Source: Caballeronia sp. SEWSISQ10-4 2
Lineage (GTDB): Bacteria > Pseudomonadota > Gammaproteobacteria > Burkholderiales > Burkholderiaceae
NCBI RefSeq assembly: GCF_030464885.1
Contig: NZ_JALPRJ010000031.1
Coordinates: forward strand, 38,356 to 102,355
Reading direction: 5' to 3'
DNA length: 64,000 bases
In this document: one piece after another, positions 16,648 through 25,467 of the stretch
Layout of the letters: the number at the start of each line of letters is the position of its first letter
Numbering within the stretch: position 1 is the stretch's first letter
Translations under genes and position numbers: made by a program
Notes under the pieces: model-generated
The model's database searches: none
What the model was told of the DNA's origin: nothing
What the model saw: only the letters and a program-made list of their open reading frames with translations

Positions 16648-17132
16648 TAGAGTTGCAATTCCCGGAAACAGCGCATGCACTGGGCCATGCCACAACGGCT
16701 GTACCTGTCGCGAAGCTTTCCGAAGCGACGGGGACAAAGCCGTCGCCGACAGGCAACGTTCTCGGTCGACCGGCGAGCCGTGGTCCCTCCAGGTCGCGAT
16801 GCAGTGCAGTCAGGTCCGCCGGCGCCCCGTGGAGTCGACCCGCGTCGCGTTTGCGGGTGCAAGCCCACATTCAGCTTTCGGCGGCATGCGTTACAGATAT
16901 GGATCGTATCGCAACAATATATTTTATTTCTCTCTCCCCGGTGAATACGATGTGGACATGGAGGCGCTAAACAAGATCTGCACGTGCAATCACTGGTTCG
17001 CGCAGATTTGCGCCACGAACGCGGAAGACGAACGTCGCGCCGGGAGTTCCTGCCGGGCATAGAGTCAGGTTCTCTGTGTTTACCAAGATGTATTCGATGT
17101 CTATTTATTTATCTTCAATTTAGGAGTTCGAA
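16648..17132. other. Intergenic region without a recognised gene
   Basis: 485 bases between the divergent LysR gene and the DUF4148 gene at 17133. Short open frames on both strands lack ribosome sites and protein-like composition. Two A+T-rich patches (about 16900-16930 and 17085-17120) probably hold promoters; the second is followed by a good AGGAG before the DUF4148 start. Confidence 0.5.
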
Positions 17133-17492
17133 ATGAATAAGTCTTATGTGTTTGGCCTTGCCATTATGCTGCTCGCTTCGGCAGGCATCGCTTCTACCGC
17201 ATCCGCCCAGGAGAAGACCCGCGCGGAAGTCCGTCAGGAACTGATCCAGGCAGAAAACAACGGCCTGCGTTTCGTGACCGACACGTCGTACCCCGACGTC
17301 AACCCGATCTTTGCGCAACAGGCAGCCCAATTCAAGCAGCAAAGCGAAAGCGGCACGGGTGCCGACATGTCGGGTTCGAGCGCCGCCGGCCAAAGCGAAG
17401 CGGCAGGCAAAGTCAGCACCGGTCAAAGTCGTTCGGCCATTCCTGCCTGCGTCGGACCCGTCAGCTTCTGCACGCCGTACTTCGGCAACTGA
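17133..17492 (+). CDS. DUF4148 small secreted protein
   Basis: A 119-residue protein with a signal peptide (hydrophobic 7-20, cleavage after ASA near 25). The family motif is TRAEVRQELIQAENNG, followed by a Tyr-Pro-containing segment (TSYPDVNPIF) common in these proteins. The C-terminal half is a low-complexity Ser/Gly/Gln linker ending in a Cys pair (CVGPVSFC). AGGAG lies 7 bases before the ATG. It is followed 70 bases later by a second paralogue. The function of the family is unknown. Confidence 0.88.
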   Translation: MNKSYVFGLAIMLLASAGIASTASAQEKTRAEVRQELIQAENNGLRFVTDTSYPDVNPIFAQQAAQFKQQSESGTGADMSGSSAAGQSEAAGKVSTGQSRSAIPACVGPVSFCTPYFGN

Positions 17493-17562
17493 CGCAGCAA
17501 CATATCGCGCGCGCCAATCGATTACGCAGCAACACCCATCATTCACTGCAGAAGAGCAAGTC

Positions 17563-17883
17563 ATGAAGACGCTCATTTGCCTTACCCTCGCCGTCAGCGC
17601 GCTCGCAAGCCCGGCACTGACCTTCGCGCAAACTCCATCCGGCCAGCTGACCCGTGCTCAGGTGCGCGCGGATCTCATCCGTGTCGAGCAGGCCGGCTAC
17701 CGTCCGGGAGGTGGCGACAATGACTATCCAGTCGAGATCCAGGCCGCCGAAGCAAAAATTGCTGAACAGGACGGAGCGCGGCGCGCGACCAATGCCGTGG
17801 GTGGTGTAGCGCAGGCCAGATCCTCGCAGACCGGTATGGCGGCAAATGCAATTTCGCCCCGTTCCCTGTTTGCCGGGCGTTGA
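17563..17883 (+). CDS. DUF4148 small secreted protein
   Basis: A 106-residue paralogue of the gene just upstream: signal peptide to about residue 22, the family motif LTRAQVRADLIRVEQAGY, then DNDYPVEIQAAEAKI. The ATG at 17563 is preferred over the longer upstream frame because it starts a canonical signal peptide. It stops immediately before the convergent LysR gene at 17884, with no intervening base. Confidence 0.85.
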   Translation: MKTLICLTLAVSALASPALTFAQTPSGQLTRAQVRADLIRVEQAGYRPGGGDNDYPVEIQAAEAKIAEQDGARRATNAVGGVAQARSSQTGMAANAISPRSLFAGR

Positions 17884-18852
17884 CTACACTCCGGCCGGTT
17901 CGTTCGCCTCCATCCCACGCAGAATCCGGCTTACGTCTGGCAGCTCATGACTCACGTGCCGCGCTGTTCCGAACAGTTCCGCAAGCCAGCTGACGAAGGC
18001 GAGCACGTGTAACGGAACGCGGCGATGACGAAGATACGCAATCGATACTGGCATCGGTACAGGCCTGCAATGCGGCAGCACTTCACGCAGCCGCCCAGAG
18101 TCGAGATAGGGCTGTGCAAGCGCCCGCGACGGCTGGATCAACCCGAATCCGCGCAGTCCACATTCGAGATACGCATGTTCGTCGCTGACCTGCACGAAGC
18201 CCCCGAGCGGCACGTTGACCTTGTCGCCGTTGGCCTGAAAATCGAAGTCCGCCGCGCGCCCGGTCTGCACGCACATGTAATTCACCGCGACGTGATCGGT
18301 CAGCTCGTCGAACTGCAGCGGCGTGCCGTACCGCGCGAGATAAAGCGGGCTCGCACAGGTCACGCGCTCAAGCTCGCCGAGTCGGCGGGCAATGAGGCCC
18401 GACGCCGGCAACGCTCCAATTAGGATGCAGCAATCGATCGCTTCGCAGACCAGGTCAACTTGCCGGTTACTGACGCCGAACGCGAGCAGGATATGCTCGT
18501 GGCGCGCGTGAAAGTCATCGAGCGCCGGCAATATGATCGCGTTCGCGACCACCGCCGGCATCTCGACGCGTAGCCGGCCGCGCGGCCGGTCGTCGGGACG
18601 CCGCAGGCTCGCCTCGATGTCGTCGATGTCAGCGAGAATCTGCACGCAACGCTCGTAATATGCGGCCCCCTCGGCAGTCAGGTTGAGCCGGCGCGTGGTG
18701 CGCACGAGCAACTGGGTGCCAAGCATTGCCTCAAGGCTCTGCACCAGCGTTGTCGCGGTTGCCCGCGGAATTCCGAGCGACTGCGCGGCACGGGTAAAGC
18801 TGTTGGTATCGACGATGCGTACGAAGGTCTGCATCGCCATGATGCGATCCAT
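17884..18852 (-). CDS. LysR-family transcriptional regulator
   Basis: A 322-residue LysR protein. The helix-turn-helix lies near the N-terminus (MDRIMAMQTFVRIVDTNSFTRAAQSLGIPRATATTLVQSLE) with the RTTRRLNLTAEGAAYYERC linker typical of the CrgA/DsdC-like group. The effector domain begins near 92 (GRLRVEMPAVVANAIILP). AGGAG lies 10 bases before the ATG at 18852; an in-frame GTG three codons earlier is too close to it. The gene has no divergent partner within 700 bases, so the target is unclear. Confidence 0.88.
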   Translation of the reverse strand: MDRIMAMQTFVRIVDTNSFTRAAQSLGIPRATATTLVQSLEAMLGTQLLVRTTRRLNLTAEGAAYYERCVQILADIDDIEASLRRPDDRPRGRLRVEMPAVVANAIILPALDDFHARHEHILLAFGVSNRQVDLVCEAIDCCILIGALPASGLIARRLGELERVTCASPLYLARYGTPLQFDELTDHVAVNYMCVQTGRAADFDFQANGDKVNVPLGGFVQVSDEHAYLECGLRGFGLIQPSRALAQPYLDSGRLREVLPHCRPVPMPVSIAYLRHRRVPLHVLAFVSWLAELFGTARHVSHELPDVSRILRGMEANEPAGV

Positions 18853-19573
18853 CACGGGCACTTCTCCTATGGATTTCGAGGCACCGCGATGTCATTCATC
18901 TCGACGTTGTAGTACACCTTATATTTTGCTCGCTGTCAGTCTCGAGCAGATCAAACCGCGCTGCCATCCATTCTTCACGTGTCCCGGTCATGTGCGTCAT
19001 CATGCGTCCTCCCTGGGTGTGCTTCGTCGTCCGCTCAGTTCTCGGTACGACGTGCGGGTTGGTGGTGACAGATTAGTGCCGGGCTTCGAACGGTGGGAGT
19101 GACAAGTGTGGCGGGATTCAAATGGACCATGGACTCGCTAGTCACCGCAACGGCACATGCACTCGGGGCGGGGATCCCCTCGACGCCTTTAATCGGGTCG
19201 CTTTGCGCGACAACGCGCCTGCACGCGTGTTCACAACGGCGGGGCTGGCTCGCATGGAATGCGCGCTCAGAGTTTTAGAAGACTTACAATATGGCCGTTA
19301 TTCCATTCAGCGTTGCATCGATGCTAGTCTGCGTAAGGCCCGAACAATAAGGCAGGCAGGGAGAGGGGGAACGACCGGGCAATCGTTCCGTGTGTTCGAG
19401 ACAACCGGATTCTGCTGGTCTTCTTCGCTGACGTAGCGCATCACACAACTGCACAGCCAACAACGAAACCGCAGAGCACTGGTGGAATCGTGGAGCGGTT
19501 CTTGCGACATATTGGCATCTTGGATGCCTGACGACGTACGGCGGCCATAGCGAAACGCGAACCGGGAGGCCCC
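18853..19573. other. Long intergenic region with little coding signal
   Basis: About 720 bases between a LysR gene and the hypothetical gene at 19574. Apart from the weak minus-strand frame at 19307-19510 (listed separately), the open frames have no ribosome sites and Arg/Ser-rich shadow-like translations. No repeat or RNA gene was recognised. Confidence 0.45.
19307..19510 (-). CDS. Possible small protein with a CxxC motif
   Basis: A possible 67-residue protein starting MSQEPLHDSTS with one CWLCSC segment (CxxC plus a further Cys) and a hydrophobic proline-containing C-terminal stretch. No Shine-Dalgarno sequence is visible, and the frame continues upstream to a GTG at 19597. I list it because the composition is less Arg-rich than the surrounding shadows. 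It may not be a gene. Confidence 0.25.
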   Translation of the reverse strand: MSQEPLHDSTSALRFRCWLCSCVMRYVSEEDQQNPVVSNTRNDCPVVPPLPACLIVRALRRLASMQR

Positions 19574-19837
19574 ATGAATCGCATTTATCAGTATCACGGA
19601 TTCGAGATTGCCGTGGCCGTTGAGACCGACTTCGGCTGGAAGGGCGCGCGCGGTGTGCCGGTCAGCGCGGGATACGTGGCGATCGTGAAAATCAGCAAGG
19701 CGGACGGCTCCGTCAGCGTCTTTTCGCCACTGCGCCTCGGCGAATCACAAGGCGAGCGATTTACCAGCCAAAGCGACGCGCTCATGAGCGGCTACAGCGC
19801 TGGGCGACGTCTTGTCGACGACTTGCTGGCTTCGTAA
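19574..19837 (+). CDS. Hypothetical protein, small cytoplasmic
   Basis: An 87-residue protein without signal peptide or membrane segment. It has a beta-rich N-terminal half (IYQYHGFEIAVAVET, GYVAIVKISKADGSVSVFSPLRLGE) and a C-terminal helix (DALMSGYSAGRRLVDDLLA). GGGAGG lies 6 bases before the ATG. I recall similar short proteins in Burkholderia genomes but no function. It stands alone in a gene-poor stretch. Confidence 0.65.
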   Translation: MNRIYQYHGFEIAVAVETDFGWKGARGVPVSAGYVAIVKISKADGSVSVFSPLRLGESQGERFTSQSDALMSGYSAGRRLVDDLLAS

Positions 19838-19890
19838 CACGGCGCGCAGTTGCGGGCCGTGGATATCGAGCGCGTCTTGCTTCCTGAACG

Positions 19891-20007
19891 TCACAATCCG
19901 CGCGATCCGCGATCCCGCGATCTGCGGCGCAGCTTGTCACAACCCATGGCCATTGCTACCGAAAGCGCCCAGAAAGCAACTATCCCGCCGATGAAAAGCA
20001 GGTCCAT
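19891..20007 (-). CDS. Single-pass small membrane protein (KdpF-like in style)
   Basis: A 38-residue frame: MDLLFIGGIVAFWALSVAMA forms one membrane helix (about 3-21), followed by a short Cys-containing segment and an Arg-rich tail (KLRRRSRDRGSRG) that would face the cytoplasm. GGAGA lies 6 bases before the ATG. The start resembles small membrane proteins found next to kdp potassium-pump operons in this group, but no kdp genes are nearby. It is a candidate orphan small protein. Confidence 0.5.
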   Translation of the reverse strand: MDLLFIGGIVAFWALSVAMAMGCDKLRRRSRDRGSRGL

Positions 20008-20507
20008 GGCTTGTCTCCGATATTACATTTTTATGTCTTCAATCTTAGGCACGAACCCGTAAATGCCGCGTTAAAAGATTGACGAGACTTATCAAAAAAA
20101 CAAAAACAGATCAAAGATCCGGGCCTGCACGGAACCGTTTCGCCGGCGGTCGCGGCGTCCCGACGCCAGACATCAGGGCTAACGCTATTACGATATTTTT
20201 CGATTTCACATGTGACCTATCGGAACAGATTGAGCTGCGGGCGAGGTGCGGGAGCGATGAATCGTTCATGCGACCAATATCGGATTTCGCCTTGATCTAC
20301 AGTAGGCCGCTCGCTTTCTTTCTACTCCTTCAACTTGAGTATTTCGCCAGTTGTCGATATACAAATGGATTGTTTCGTTAATCGAAACCAAGGGCTCAAG
20401 GGGATAACGGCGTTGCGGTTTTTTGAGGTATCACGCGCACCAAGCGGCTTTTTCGTTTATTGGTTGATGCACTGACCAGTTCATCGATAACAAGGATATC
20501 GTTCGCA
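20008..20507. other. Intergenic region without a recognised gene
   Basis: 500 bases, more A+T-rich than average, between the small membrane protein and the broken DUF1254 gene. Short frames are present but none has a ribosome site and protein-like composition. It likely holds the promoter of the small membrane protein and of the old DUF1254 gene. Confidence 0.45.
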
Positions 20508-22057
20508 ATGCGAATAACACTGACATGCACGCTTGCAGCGACCTTCTTCACGGCGCTGGCGGGATGCTCGAATACACCGCAGCAGCAGGTTTCTACGCAA
20601 GTTACGCAGCCCGCTGCCAATACCATGACATCGCGTTATGCAAGTTTGGCCAACCTGCCATTCGATGGCGGATATCCGACTCACGACGGCGTCAAGACGT
20701 TGCAGGACGAACTGCTATTCCAGCGCGGTGTCCAAAGCTATATTTGGGCGCTGCCGGCGCTCAACATGTACGCCATGAAGGAAGGATCAGAATCGAAGTT
20801 CGGTGCGGGCTACAACGTCCTGCCAATCTGGAAAGAACGTCTCAGCGCGAAAACGCTGGTCACGACGCCCAACTCGGACGTCATCTATGCGATGGGATAC
20901 CTGGACCTTAAGCAGGATGGCCCTATGGTCATCGAAGCGCCGCCGTGAATGCAGGGCATTCTCGACGACTTCTTTCAACGTCCAATCTGCTCGATCGGCA
21001 AGATTGACGGCCGCCAATGGTGCGGTGATGTTGGACTGTCCGGTCCAGACAAGGGCAAGGGAGTCAAGTACCTGATTGTCCCGCCGGACTACTCAGGAAA
21101 AATACCGCCGGGTTATCTGGCCTATCGCTCACGAACCTACAACGTGTTCGTTTTCTGGCGTGGTTTTTTCAAAGATCCGAAACAGTTGCAAGCGCCGGTC
21201 CAAGTCATGGAGCGCACGCGCATCTATCCGTTGGGCAAAGAGGCGTCATCCAGCCAGGCCGATGCAATTTCCTGACGCTTCGGGCGTTCCGGTTAACATG
21301 CTTTATCCGAAGGACGGGACCGCGTTCGACATGCTTTCGCGTTTCATCGATCATGAATATGCGGATCCGCAAGACATCGAGATGCGGGGCATGCTGGCAG
21401 CAATTGGCATTGTCAAGGGCAAGCCGTTTCAGCCCGACGACCATGCGCGCACGTTACTCGACGATGCCGCCAAGACTGCCAGCAAGATTGGCCTCGCCGG
21501 CTCTTATGAGCCGCAGACCATCGTACCCAATGCAAAATTGGTACGACGACCGGCGCTGGCTCAATGTGTTCCCGGGCAACGGCTCCTTTACTTCCGACAC
21601 CTTCAATTACATTGACCCGCGCACTGGATTCTTCACCAACGCTTATTCTGCAAGTCCGGGCATGGCCGCGCGCATTGAAAACGTCGGCGCGAAATATCCG
21701 GCCACGTTCGTCGACGCAAATGGCGATTTCCTGAAGGGGCAGAACAGCTACCGCTTGCGTCTGCCAAAGGGCATCCCTGCCGCACTTTTCTGGTCGGTGA
21801 CCGTGTACGACTCCATGACGGCATCGGGTCTGGATAACGGGCAGCCCTTTCCTTCAATCAACTTGATGGACCGCCCTGTTGAAAATGCAGACGGGTCCAC
21901 CGACATCTACTTTGGCCCGGACTCTCCCGGAGCGGGTAAGAATTGGTTTCGAACCTTGCCTGGGAAAGGGTATTTCATCATCCTGAGGATATATGGGCCA
22001 ACCAAGGCGTTCTTCGAGAAAGACTGGAAGCCAAGTGACGTGGAGAAGACCGGCTAG
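20508..22057 (+). pseudogene. DUF1254/DUF1214 lipoprotein gene broken by a stop and two frameshifts
   Basis: The start encodes a lipoprotein signal (ATFFTALAGC). The protein then follows the DUF1254 then DUF1214 order across three frames. A TGA at 20946-20948 interrupts EAPP-MQGILDDFFQRP, where the family usually has Gly, so GGA to TGA is the simplest change. One extra base near 21257-21264 moves the frame to MQFPDASGVPVNMLYP. An extra T in AAAATTGG near 21537-21540 moves it to KWYDDRRWLNVFPGNG. The rest runs clean to 22057, ending in the DUF1214 motif WSVTVYD and DIYFGPDSP. The full protein would be about 515 residues. Three lesions make inactivation more likely than sequencing error. Confidence 0.85.
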
Positions 22058-22093
22058 CGTCAGGCGCGAACGGGTCGTCTTGCTGGCTGCGAA

Positions 22094-22447
22094 TCAAGCC
22101 AGCGCAGTCACCATGATCTCGACCAGCAGATCCGGCGCGGCCAGCTTCGACTCGACCGTCGCGCGCGTAGGCGCGTTTCCCGGTGCGACCCATGCGTCCC
22201 ACACTTCATTCATGCCCGCGAAGTCGCGGCCAATATCAGCCAGCCATACTTGGGCCGACAGCAGCCGCGTTTTATCGATACCTGCCTGCGCAAGGTACCC
22301 GTCGATCTTGGCAAGTACCTGCTGCGTCTGCCCTTTCACATCGAGCGTTCGATCATTCGACGTCTGGCCGCCGACAAACACCAGTCCTGCGGCTTTCACC
22401 ACACGGCTCATCCGTTGATTCGTTTCAAACCTGACGATATCGTTCAT
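22094..22447 (-). CDS. ridA: RidA-family imine deaminase
   Basis: A 117-residue RidA/YjgF/UK114 protein: the N-terminal strand pair (AAGLVFVGGQT), the helix QTQQVLAKIDGYLAQAG, and the C-terminal PTRATVES-KLAAPDLLVEI containing the Arg and Glu of the ligand pocket. RidA proteins hydrolyse reactive 2-imino acids. It is the last gene of the oxidase operon, 48 bases after the DAO gene, which fits clearing imines made by the upstream oxidases. AAGGA precedes the ATG. Its leader carries a motif also found upstream of the ABC genes. Confidence 0.93.
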   Translation of the reverse strand: MNDIVRFETNQRMSRVVKAAGLVFVGGQTSNDRTLDVKGQTQQVLAKIDGYLAQAGIDKTRLLSAQVWLADIGRDFAGMNEVWDAWVAPGNAPTRATVESKLAAPDLLVEIMVTALA

Positions 22448-22459
22448 ACGTATTCCTTG

Positions 22460-22482
22460 TTAATTTAAAATAACCGTCCATA
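22460..22482 (-). promoter_or_regulatory. Motif in the ridA leader shared with the ABC/LysR promoter
   Basis: The plus-strand text TAAAATAACCGTCCATA at 22466-22482 matches TAAAATAACTATCCATA at 30552-30568 in 15 of 17 positions; including the six bases before it, 17 of 23 match. Here it lies 13 bases before the ridA start, in the short gap after the DAO gene. A shared operator for the LysR at 30593, or an internal promoter for ridA, is inferred. Confidence 0.45.
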
Positions 22483-22495
22483 AACGCTGTTACCT

Positions 22496-23632
22496 CTATG
22501 CCGCCGCAACAGCACTGAACCGGTCGATAGCAAACGCATCGAGCGGTAGCGACGCCACACCGTCCAGCACCAGCTCCGATACCAACTTCCCGCATCCCGG
22601 TCCAAGCTGAAACCCGCTGCCGCAATACCCGAACGAATAGGTCAGGTTCGACGCCCGCCGGCTCGGCGAAATCACGGGAAGTGAGTCGTCGGTGAATGCT
22701 TCCACGCCGGCCCATGCGCGATTGATCCCGATATTGCGTAGATGCGGAAACAGATCGACAACCGTATTTGCGCTCTTCACGAGCCGTGCAAAATCGACTT
22801 CGCCATGACGTCCCGGCAAATCCGCGATCCCGATCAGCTTGCCGCCGATAACAACCGTGCCGTTATCGAATTGCTTGAACGAGAGCGGCCGCCCCGTTGC
22901 GCCGAGCGTCGCGCGGCAGAACGGCGCAACGCGATGCGTGACCATCAGCATCAGCCCTTCAGGATGAACCGGCACCGGCTCGCCGACTTGCTGCGTAAGT
23001 TCGCCCGCCCATGCCCCGGCCGTGACAACCAGCTTCGCGGCAGAGAATACGCCCGCCGGCGTGTGCGCGAGCCAGCGCTCGCCCTTCTGTTCGATGCGTG
23101 TCACCGGTGTGCCTTCATGGAACACCGCGCCATGCCGCTCTGCTGCAAGGCGAAAAGCCGTCGTCGTCCGAAACGGCAGCGCATAGCCATCGCGCTCGAC
23201 CCAAATACCGCCCGTCACATGCGGCGTAATCGCCGGTTCCAGCTCAAGCAACGTCTCACGGTCGATGATCTTCTCATGCGTAAAACCATGTGCCTCGAGC
23301 AGCGCCACGCGTTCACGACACTCATCGAGTTCGGCTTCGGTCTCGGCAATCTTCAACTGTCCCGACGCCACGAAACCGGCATCGTCGCCGATCGTATCGA
23401 CGATGTTGTGCCAGATCTCCCGCGACATCAACGCCAGCGGAATTTCCGGCAACGGCCGGCCGAGCGTACGTACGCCACCGGCATTAACGCCCGATGCATG
23501 GCGGCCGACATAATCGGCTTCCAGCACGGTCACGCTCACGCCGCGGCGCGCGAGATGGAATGCGCTGCTCGATCCATGCAGCCCGCCGCCGATGACCAGC
23601 ACGTCGGACTCGTTGGCTACGGGCTTATTCAC
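22496..23632 (-). CDS. FAD-dependent amine/imino-acid oxidase (DAO family, HcnC-like subunit)
   Basis: A 378-residue DAO-family flavoprotein with the dinucleotide loop VIGGGLHGSSSA at the N-terminus, the flavin-contact segment SGVNAGGVRTLGRP near 47-60, and the C-terminal GYCGSGFQLGPGCGKLVSELV. Length and position after HcnA-like and HcnB-like genes match the third subunit of multi-component oxidases (cyanide synthase, opine oxidases, D-hydroxyproline dehydrogenase). The GTG at 23632 overlaps the end of the HcnB-like gene and has GGGAG upstream. The ATG further upstream would lie wholly inside that gene. The substrate is unknown. Confidence 0.87.
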   Translation of the reverse strand: MNKPVANESDVLVIGGGLHGSSSAFHLARRGVSVTVLEADYVGRHASGVNAGGVRTLGRPLPEIPLALMSREIWHNIVDTIGDDAGFVASGQLKIAETEAELDECRERVALLEAHGFTHEKIIDRETLLELEPAITPHVTGGIWVERDGYALPFRTTTAFRLAAERHGAVFHEGTPVTRIEQKGERWLAHTPAGVFSAAKLVVTAGAWAGELTQQVGEPVPVHPEGLMLMVTHRVAPFCRATLGATGRPLSFKQFDNGTVVIGGKLIGIADLPGRHGEVDFARLVKSANTVVDLFPHLRNIGINRAWAGVEAFTDDSLPVISPSRRASNLTYSFGYCGSGFQLGPGCGKLVSELVLDGVASLPLDAFAIDRFSAVAAA

Positions 23633-25019
23633 CGGCCAGTTCTCCCAGCGTAAGCGGTTTGATCGGCGGCCGGATGCGGTAGTAGCCGACCGTAGCGGGA
23701 GCCACATCACGGGCATCGGCAATCACTTCAGTCACGGTCAATCCGCACAAACGGCCTTGACATGGACCCATGCCGCATCGGCCGAAGGACTTCGCCTGGT
23801 TCGGCCCGAGACAGCCGAGCTTCACGAAATGCCGGAGTTCGCCGGCCGTGACTTCCTCGCAGCGGCACACAATCACCTCGTCCTTCGGCACGCGATTTTC
23901 ATTGCGCGGCCGATAGAGGCTGTCGAGGAAAGGACGAATGCGCATGACGTCGTTCAAGCGGCGAAGCAGCGGCGCGGCGCTGCGATTGCGCGCGGCGGTA
24001 TCGATTGCGCCGAGCTGCGCGGCGATCGCCAGCGCTGTTACTTCGCCTTGCGTTTCTGCAGCCTGCGCGCCGCCGATGCCACCGCCGTCGCCCGCAACGA
24101 AGATGCCGGGGACATCGAGTTCGCCCCATTGATCGGTGACGGGCGTGAAGCACAACTGCGCTTCATCCCACTTATGCGATGCCCGCAACGACTGCGTGAA
24201 CTGCGTATTCGGCACCACACCCTGGTGCAGCAGGATGACGTTGGCTTCGATCCGATGCGACACGCCCCGCATCGAAAAATGCAGCGCACGTGCGCGCTCG
24301 CTTCCGTCTTCGTCGATACCGCTCTCCACGCGCAGATCGTCGGCGGCTTCGTGCATCGGCACGCCCGCTTCGCGCAAGGTCCGCATCAACTGCAAGCCCT
24401 TGCTCAGGTAGGGCCATGCGCGCAACGCGGACAGCATGTGCCGCTTGGCGCGCCAGCGGTCGTCGTGGCGAGTCGTATCGACAAGCGCGCGGATCGGTAC
24501 GCCAGCGCGTACATATTGCCATCCGAGCAGATAAAGCAGCGGTCCGCAGCCGACCAGTATCGGCGGCTCGGTGGGCACTTCGCCCGCGCTTTTCAGCAGG
24601 ATCTGTGCGGCGCCGGCGGTCATCACGCCGGGCAAGGTCCAGCCGGGAATCGGAAAGGGCCGTTCGAGCGCGCCGGTCGCGAGCACCACGCGCCTGGCCT
24701 CGAAGCTGCCTACTTTGCCGTCCTTCAGGTAGTGCACCGAGCGCTCGCGCGTGACTTGCCAGACAGATGCGTTCGGTACATAACGCGCGCCGGAGCGCGC
24801 GAATGCGCTGGCCAGCGCCGAACCGGCGGCATAGTCGGGACCGAGGACGCTGCGGCGCTGCGCATCGCTGCGTTCGATCGCGCGATAAATCTGCCCACCG
24901 ACCGCTTCCTGTTCATCGAGCAGTACCACCGACAACCCTGCCCTCACAGCCTGAGTTGCAGCCGCAAGCCCGGCAGGTCCGGCGCCGATCACGGCGACAT
25001 CGACGAATTCAGCGGGCAT
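23625..25019 (-). CDS. NAD(P)/FAD oxidoreductase subunit with BFD-type [2Fe-2S] domain (HcnB-like)
   Basis: A 464-residue protein: FAD-binding VIGAGPAGLAAATQA near 10, VVLATGALERPFPIPGWTLPGV near 115, a second nucleotide loop, GIFVAGDGGGIGGAQAAETQG near 300, then a C-terminal BFD-like iron-sulfur domain with VCRCEE and CGMGPCQGRLC. This is the HcnB/OoxA/NoxA architecture. The start at 25019 puts GGGAG 7 bases upstream, better than the ATG two codons earlier. It overlaps both neighbours, indicating translational coupling. It passes electrons from the DAO subunit to an acceptor. Confidence 0.9.
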   Translation of the reverse strand: MPAEFVDVAVIGAGPAGLAAATQAVRAGLSVVLLDEQEAVGGQIYRAIERSDAQRRSVLGPDYAAGSALASAFARSGARYVPNASVWQVTRERSVHYLKDGKVGSFEARRVVLATGALERPFPIPGWTLPGVMTAGAAQILLKSAGEVPTEPPILVGCGPLLYLLGWQYVRAGVPIRALVDTTRHDDRWRAKRHMLSALRAWPYLSKGLQLMRTLREAGVPMHEAADDLRVESGIDEDGSERARALHFSMRGVSHRIEANVILLHQGVVPNTQFTQSLRASHKWDEAQLCFTPVTDQWGELDVPGIFVAGDGGGIGGAQAAETQGEVTALAIAAQLGAIDTAARNRSAAPLLRRLNDVMRIRPFLDSLYRPRNENRVPKDEVIVCRCEEVTAGELRHFVKLGCLGPNQAKSFGRCGMGPCQGRLCGLTVTEVIADARDVAPATVGYYRIRPPIKPLTLGELAGE

Positions 25020-25389
25020 GAGCATTCTCCCTGGATGCCTGCGACGGGTCCAGATCCGACAGCGGCGGCAGATCGCGTGCGCCCTCTTGCGAATGAATAC
25101 GCATGCCGTCCTGCACCGTGACCATGCAGCTCTGCCGGCTCGGCATGCCGTCGATCTCGACCAGGCATTCGAAGCACGCGCCCATCATGCAATACGGCGC
25201 GCGCGGTGCGCCCGATACCGGCGTCGCGCGAAAACGCTGGACCCCGGCGGCCAGCAATGCGGCGGCAACCGAACGTCCCGCCGGTACGCTGAAAGGCTCG
25301 TCGTTGAACCAGATCTGGATGGTGGTTTCAGCCTCGGCATCGCTGCCGGCGGCCGGCTGGAGCACTCTGAATAGCGGTTTGGAAGTCAT
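25009..25389 (-). CDS. Small [2Fe-2S] ferredoxin subunit (HcnA-like)
   Basis: A 126-residue subunit with ferredoxin-like cluster ligands YCMMGACFECLVEIDG and a fourth Cys in RQSCMV, matching the HcnA/OoxC-type small subunit of multi-component amino-acid oxidases. A short N-terminal extension (about 25 residues) precedes the beta-grasp domain. It overlaps the HcnB-like gene by 11 bases. It is thought to sit between the two flavoprotein subunits as an electron relay. Confidence 0.9.
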   Translation of the reverse strand: MTSKPLFRVLQPAAGSDAEAETTIQIWFNDEPFSVPAGRSVAAALLAAGVQRFRATPVSGAPRAPYCMMGACFECLVEIDGMPSRQSCMVTVQDGMRIHSQEGARDLPPLSDLDPSQASRENAHAR

Positions 25390-25467
25390 AGTCGGACAGG
25401 TCGAAACAAAGCGGTATATCGGCGTTCAGGACTCGCCGCGTGGCACGCAAGCGAGATGTTGAAGCGG

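Noticed and set aside
23592..25121. A 509-residue open frame opposite the HcnB-like gene
   Set aside because: Antisense shadow with Arg/Ala/His-biased composition and no recognisable domain.
22496..25389. Hydrogen cyanide synthase (hcnABC)
   Set aside because: The subunit order and lengths fit, but the operon also has a full importer, a second DAO enzyme and RidA, which indicate catabolism of an imported amine.
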